In this document: piece by piece, positions 61,583 through 64,000 of the stretch
Numbering within the stretch: position 1 is the first letter of the stretch
Layout of the letters: each line of letters opens with the position of its first letter
Assembly: GCF_035607535.1 (NCBI RefSeq)
Contig: NZ_JAYDZX010000002.1
Coordinates: 248,001 to 312,000, forward strand
DNA from: Salinimicrobium sp035607535
GTDB taxonomy: Bacteria > Bacteroidota > Bacteroidia > Flavobacteriales > Flavobacteriaceae
DNA length: 64,000 nt
Reading direction: 5' to 3'
Translations under genes and position numbers: made by a program
Notes under the pieces: generated by a model
Databases searched by the model: none
What the model saw: the letters and a program-made list of their open reading frames with translations, nothing else
Told to the model about the DNA's origin: nothing

Positions 61583-62695
61583 CTACATTTGAGCGCGGTC
61601 CAGAGAAGGCATTAGCTCCTCCAGCTTTTTAAGGAGCTTATCTCCTCTCAAATTCCGGGCAATAATGGTTCCTTCTTTATCGATGAGGAAATTATCCGGA
61701 GTACCGCTTATCCCATAAATAAGGGCGGCATCATTGTTCTTTCCTTCCGCAGACATCACATTATTCCAGCCCAGGCCAAATTCATCTATAGTTTCAGAAA
61801 AGAGGTTTGGATCGCTGTCTATGGAAACACCCACTATCTCATAGCCGCGGTCATTATAGGTTTCATAACTTTCCAACAGCACAGGATTTTCCATCCTGCT
61901 GGGATAACAATTGGTGGCCCAGAAATAGACCAGCGTATATTCGTCTTTGATCTCCGAAAGTTTTACAGTATCCCCTTCGGCATTGGTCATCTCAAAATCG
62001 GCAAATTGATCCCCTACGCCGGGGTTTTCATTGAGCTTTAAAAACCGCGTGATCATTTTTCCATGGGATGTATTTTGATTTTCGGGAGTTAAGCCTGCGA
62101 ACAAAACCTCGGTATCATTCTTACCCCAGGTGGTCTTATAGAAATTCAGGATATAGGAACTTACCAGCGAATTTGGGTTCTGTCTTATGAAATCATAATT
62201 AGCTTGTACTTCCTTTCTCCTGATGTTTTTGAAATAGGATTTTGCCCATTTTTGTTCTGCTTTTGAAAGCTCACCTTTTGCAACCAGGGCCGATGTTACG
62301 CTGTCGCTCTCCTTACGAATGGCAAGGATATCTTTGTTGAGGCGGTCGTAATCCTTTTGAACTTCAGAACCTGTAATGGTAGCCTCTTTAAATTTTCCCT
62401 TCTCGGCAGAGAAAATGATGTCGGTATTTTCCAGCCACATTGAAGTGTAGTCCTGGGTGTCCGGAATTACCAGAAACACATTAGTGGGTTCGTCTACCTT
62501 TCCGGTAAAGCTGAATTGCTCATTCATGACCATAGCAGAATCGATCCTGATATTGTTGGTAGACATATATACCATACTGCTGTCGGGTACATTTTTTACT
62601 GAAGCGGTTAAGGTAAAGCCTTTCTGCTGCTCCTGCTCTGAGTTACAGGAGGTTAAGGCAGCTGCTGAACATAAAAAAAGTAGAATTTTCTTCAT
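61583..62695 (-). CDS. TlpA-like thioredoxin-fold lipoprotein with DUF4369, active site C-x-x-S
   Basis: A 370-residue exported lipoprotein (lipobox LTSC, Cys17). N-terminal DUF4369 domain (about 25-130), helical linker, then a thioredoxin domain: FADFEMTNAEGDTVKLSEIK, the active-site strand LVYFWATNCYPSRMENPVLL and GISGTPDNFLIDKEG with the cis-proline. The usual CPPC/CxxC is Cys263-Tyr-Pro-Ser266, so the resolving cysteine is missing (codon AGC). It could still form mixed disulfides but not act as an ordinary reductase. Such proteins often accompany polysaccharide-utilisation loci; a susC gene lies downstream on the other strand. Confidence 0.85.
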   Translation of the reverse strand: MKKILLFLCSAAALTSCNSEQEQQKGFTLTASVKNVPDSSMVYMSTNNIRIDSAMVMNEQFSFTGKVDEPTNVFLVIPDTQDYTSMWLENTDIIFSAEKGKFKEATITGSEVQKDYDRLNKDILAIRKESDSVTSALVAKGELSKAEQKWAKSYFKNIRRKEVQANYDFIRQNPNSLVSSYILNFYKTTWGKNDTEVLFAGLTPENQNTSHGKMITRFLKLNENPGVGDQFADFEMTNAEGDTVKLSEIKDEYTLVYFWATNCYPSRMENPVLLESYETYNDRGYEIVGVSIDSDPNLFSETIDEFGLGWNNVMSAEGKNNDAALIYGISGTPDNFLIDKEGTIIARNLRGDKLLKKLEELMPSLDRAQM

Positions 62696-62902
62696 AACTG
62701 GTGGTTTTAGAAGGGTTTAATTAAGCTAATCTCAATTTTTTGGGAAAAAACTGGATGAAAATTTAATTTTCTGCATCATAAACCAGGCCAATCATGCATT
62801 AAACAATAATTAATAAAAAAACTAAAAAATTTCAGGCTGTAGAGTCGATTTGAAAATGTGGTTATTTCGGGACTTCTAGACAGCTAGTTTAGATTGGAAA
62901 TA

Positions 62903-63030
62903 AAAAAGAAAATTAGTACGTGCATCCGTGGCTTTTTGCAATTAGCAATTAACAATGATCAATTATCAGAGGCAGAGATTGGAGGACAGGAAAAAAGAAA
63001 ATTCGTGGATTCGTGGCTGTTTTTTTATTA
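62903..63030. repeat. Short direct repeat in the gap before susC
   Basis: AAAAAAGAAAATT then a CGTGGATTCGTGGCTTTTT-like stretch occurs twice, at about 62903-62936 and 62992-63026. The intervening DNA holds a degenerate tandem of AATTAGCAATTAACAATGATC. The 840-base gap 62696-63537 otherwise holds only the regulatory sites at 63106 and 63283-63304. Confidence 0.5.
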
Positions 63031-63282
63031 ACTATAAACCTATAACTAAAGAACCTAAGATCCTCTCCTAACTCCGAACTCTAGACTATGAACTCTTTAG
63101 AAAAAGCAATCGATTACAACTTAGAGGGAACATCTTTTCTTTTTCTGATAATCAGCTCGATGATCGAATTTTAATCTCCATTACAGACTTGGAGTCAGAA
63201 ATTTTTTACATCTTTTTTAAGTATATTATCAAATACTATTAAATTTCTCTATAAGAAAATTTGTTTTCATGATATAATTATC

Positions 63283-63304
63283 TAGGTTTGTGTAATCGAT
63301 TACA
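63283..63304 (+). promoter_or_regulatory. susC promoter box with LacI-type operator
   Basis: TAGGTTTG (63283-63290) fits the -7 box TAnnTTTG, with TTG at 63261-63263 as -33. Immediately after it lies TGTAATCGATTACA (63291-63304), a perfect 14-bp palindrome with a central CG as in LacI/GalR-family operators. A second, partial copy (GCAATCGATTACA) lies at 63106-63118. This suggests carbohydrate-dependent repression of the susC gene. Confidence 0.55.
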
Positions 63305-63537
63305 TTGTGAAATTGTTAATGTTACTCCTCTAAAATTTTCACCTTAGCAAGAATAGAGTTTTAAGGAGCCTATACTGTCAATTTTGTTTGTTCATTTTGT
63401 TATTTCAGTTTAACCTTTTGTTATGAAGTTGCTCTCAGGATCAACTTTATTCAGGTGTTAAAGCGAAATCGTTTGAGTTAATATGTAGGAGCAAAATCCT
63501 CAAAAATGATTAAAACTAAACCAAATTATCTTGTACT

Positions 63538-64000
63538 ATGAATTTTAAATTAAATGAGCTGTCTTCGCGGGTATCTCTTATCTTGCTTGGCTTTATCTTT
63601 ATGCTGGGAGCAGAGGTAAAGGCCCAGGATGATACCACTATTAGTGGAACTGTGGTCGCTGCAGAAACCCAGGAGCCTCTTCCTGGAGTAAACATTGTTG
63701 AAAAAGGAACTTCAAATGGTACGATGACAGACTTTGACGGAAACTTCTCGCTGGAAGTGTCCAATCCCAATGCTACCCTTGTGCTTAGTTACGTGGGTTT
63801 TCAAACGCGGGAGATCCGTCTTAATGGAAGAACCAATCTAAATGTTGAACTTGAAGTTGATGCCAATGCGCTGGAAGAAGTTGTAGTGGTTGGTTATGGT
63901 ACGGCCAGAAGATCTGACCTTACCGGTTCTGTCGCTTCCATTTCGGGTGAGCAGCTGGACGAGCAGGCCCGTGCAAGTGTGGCCGAGACCTTGACAGGTA
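63538..64000 (+). CDS. SusC/RagA-type TonB-linked outer-membrane receptor, N-terminal part (partial)
   Basis: The start is ATG 63538 (MNFKLNELSSRVSLILLGFI, signal peptide ending VKAQ). The carboxypeptidase-like domain follows (TISGTVVAAETQEPLPGVNI, FDGNFSLEVS), then the SusC signature LEEVVVVGYGTARRSDLTGS and the beginning of the plug. The gene runs off the window. Imports glycans or peptides with a SusD partner, expected just downstream. A LacI-like operator lies upstream. Confidence 0.93.
   Translation, partial: MNFKLNELSSRVSLILLGFIFMLGAEVKAQDDTTISGTVVAAETQEPLPGVNIVEKGTSNGTMTDFDGNFSLEVSNPNATLVLSYVGFQTREIRLNGRTNLNVELEVDANALEEVVVVGYGTARRSDLTGSVASISGEQLDEQARASVAETLTG

Overview
The window comes from a chromosome of the phylum Bacteroidota, almost certainly a Flavobacteriaceae species of the marine Gramella / Salegentibacter / Salinimicrobium type. 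This rests on the SusC-type TonB receptor, the TAnnTTTG promoters, the absence of Shine-Dalgarno sequences, the 58-residue histone-H1-like protein, the DUF4369/TlpA lipoprotein and many lipoproteins with Bacteroidota-style signal peptides.

Bases 1-2865 are core chromosome: the 3' end of dnaE, a tiny membrane protein, trxA, a DUF58 protein and tRNA-Asp(GTC). An integrated mobile island of about 29.5 kb occupies tRNA-Asp and ends at a perfect 22-bp copy of the tRNA 3' end (attL 2844-2865, attR 32362-32383). Its first third is the mobility and replication module: tyrosine integrase with repeat sites at its promoter, a histone-H1-like gene, an SF3-type helicase, an iteron-like array of GATGACA, a CHC2/Toprim primase, an oriT-like inverted repeat, a MobC-like protein and a relaxase. 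The rest is a dense defence cargo: a KAP-type P-loop NTPase; AbiEi/AbiEii; a Shedu (DUF4263) nuclease; fossil pieces of a type ISP/IIG restriction enzyme; a HipA-like kinase with a DUF3037 partner; an AbiV-like HEPN protein coupled to a complete type I restriction system (hsdR, hsdM, hsdS); a large HEPN/nucleotidyltransferase protein with a small partner; an Xre regulator; an Abi-alpha (DUF4393) protein; a GHKL ATPase joined to a PD-(D/E)xK-like nuclease; and two unrecognised genes. The last genes are separated by repeats that look like cassette recombination sites.

From 32384 on the sequence is ordinary chromosome: outer-membrane and lipoproteins, an M24 peptidase, and a block for two-component signalling and exopolysaccharide (hybrid kinase, single-domain regulator, HEAT-like membrane protein, GT2 glycosyltransferase, then a second PAS/GAF kinase and regulator). 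A cluster of six ~155-205-bp repeats (49245-50740) encloses a GIY-YIG nuclease gene. Next come a beta-lactamase-like hydrolase, an S41 peptidase and an intradiol-dioxygenase-like lipoprotein.

A second defence- or repair-like operon at 56130-60645 (NUDIX, PLD-helicase-DUF3427, HNH nuclease) lies outside the island. The window ends with a CIA30 protein, a TlpA-like protein that lacks the second active-site cysteine, and the start of a susC gene with a LacI-type palindrome upstream.

The strongest candidates for unusual biology are the HEPN-flanked type I restriction locus, the HEPN/NT two-gene unit, the GHKL-nuclease in cassette-like repeats, the NUDIX/PLD-helicase/HNH operon, and the GIY-YIG gene embedded in its own repeat family. 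All functions are read from sequence by eye; no database search was run.
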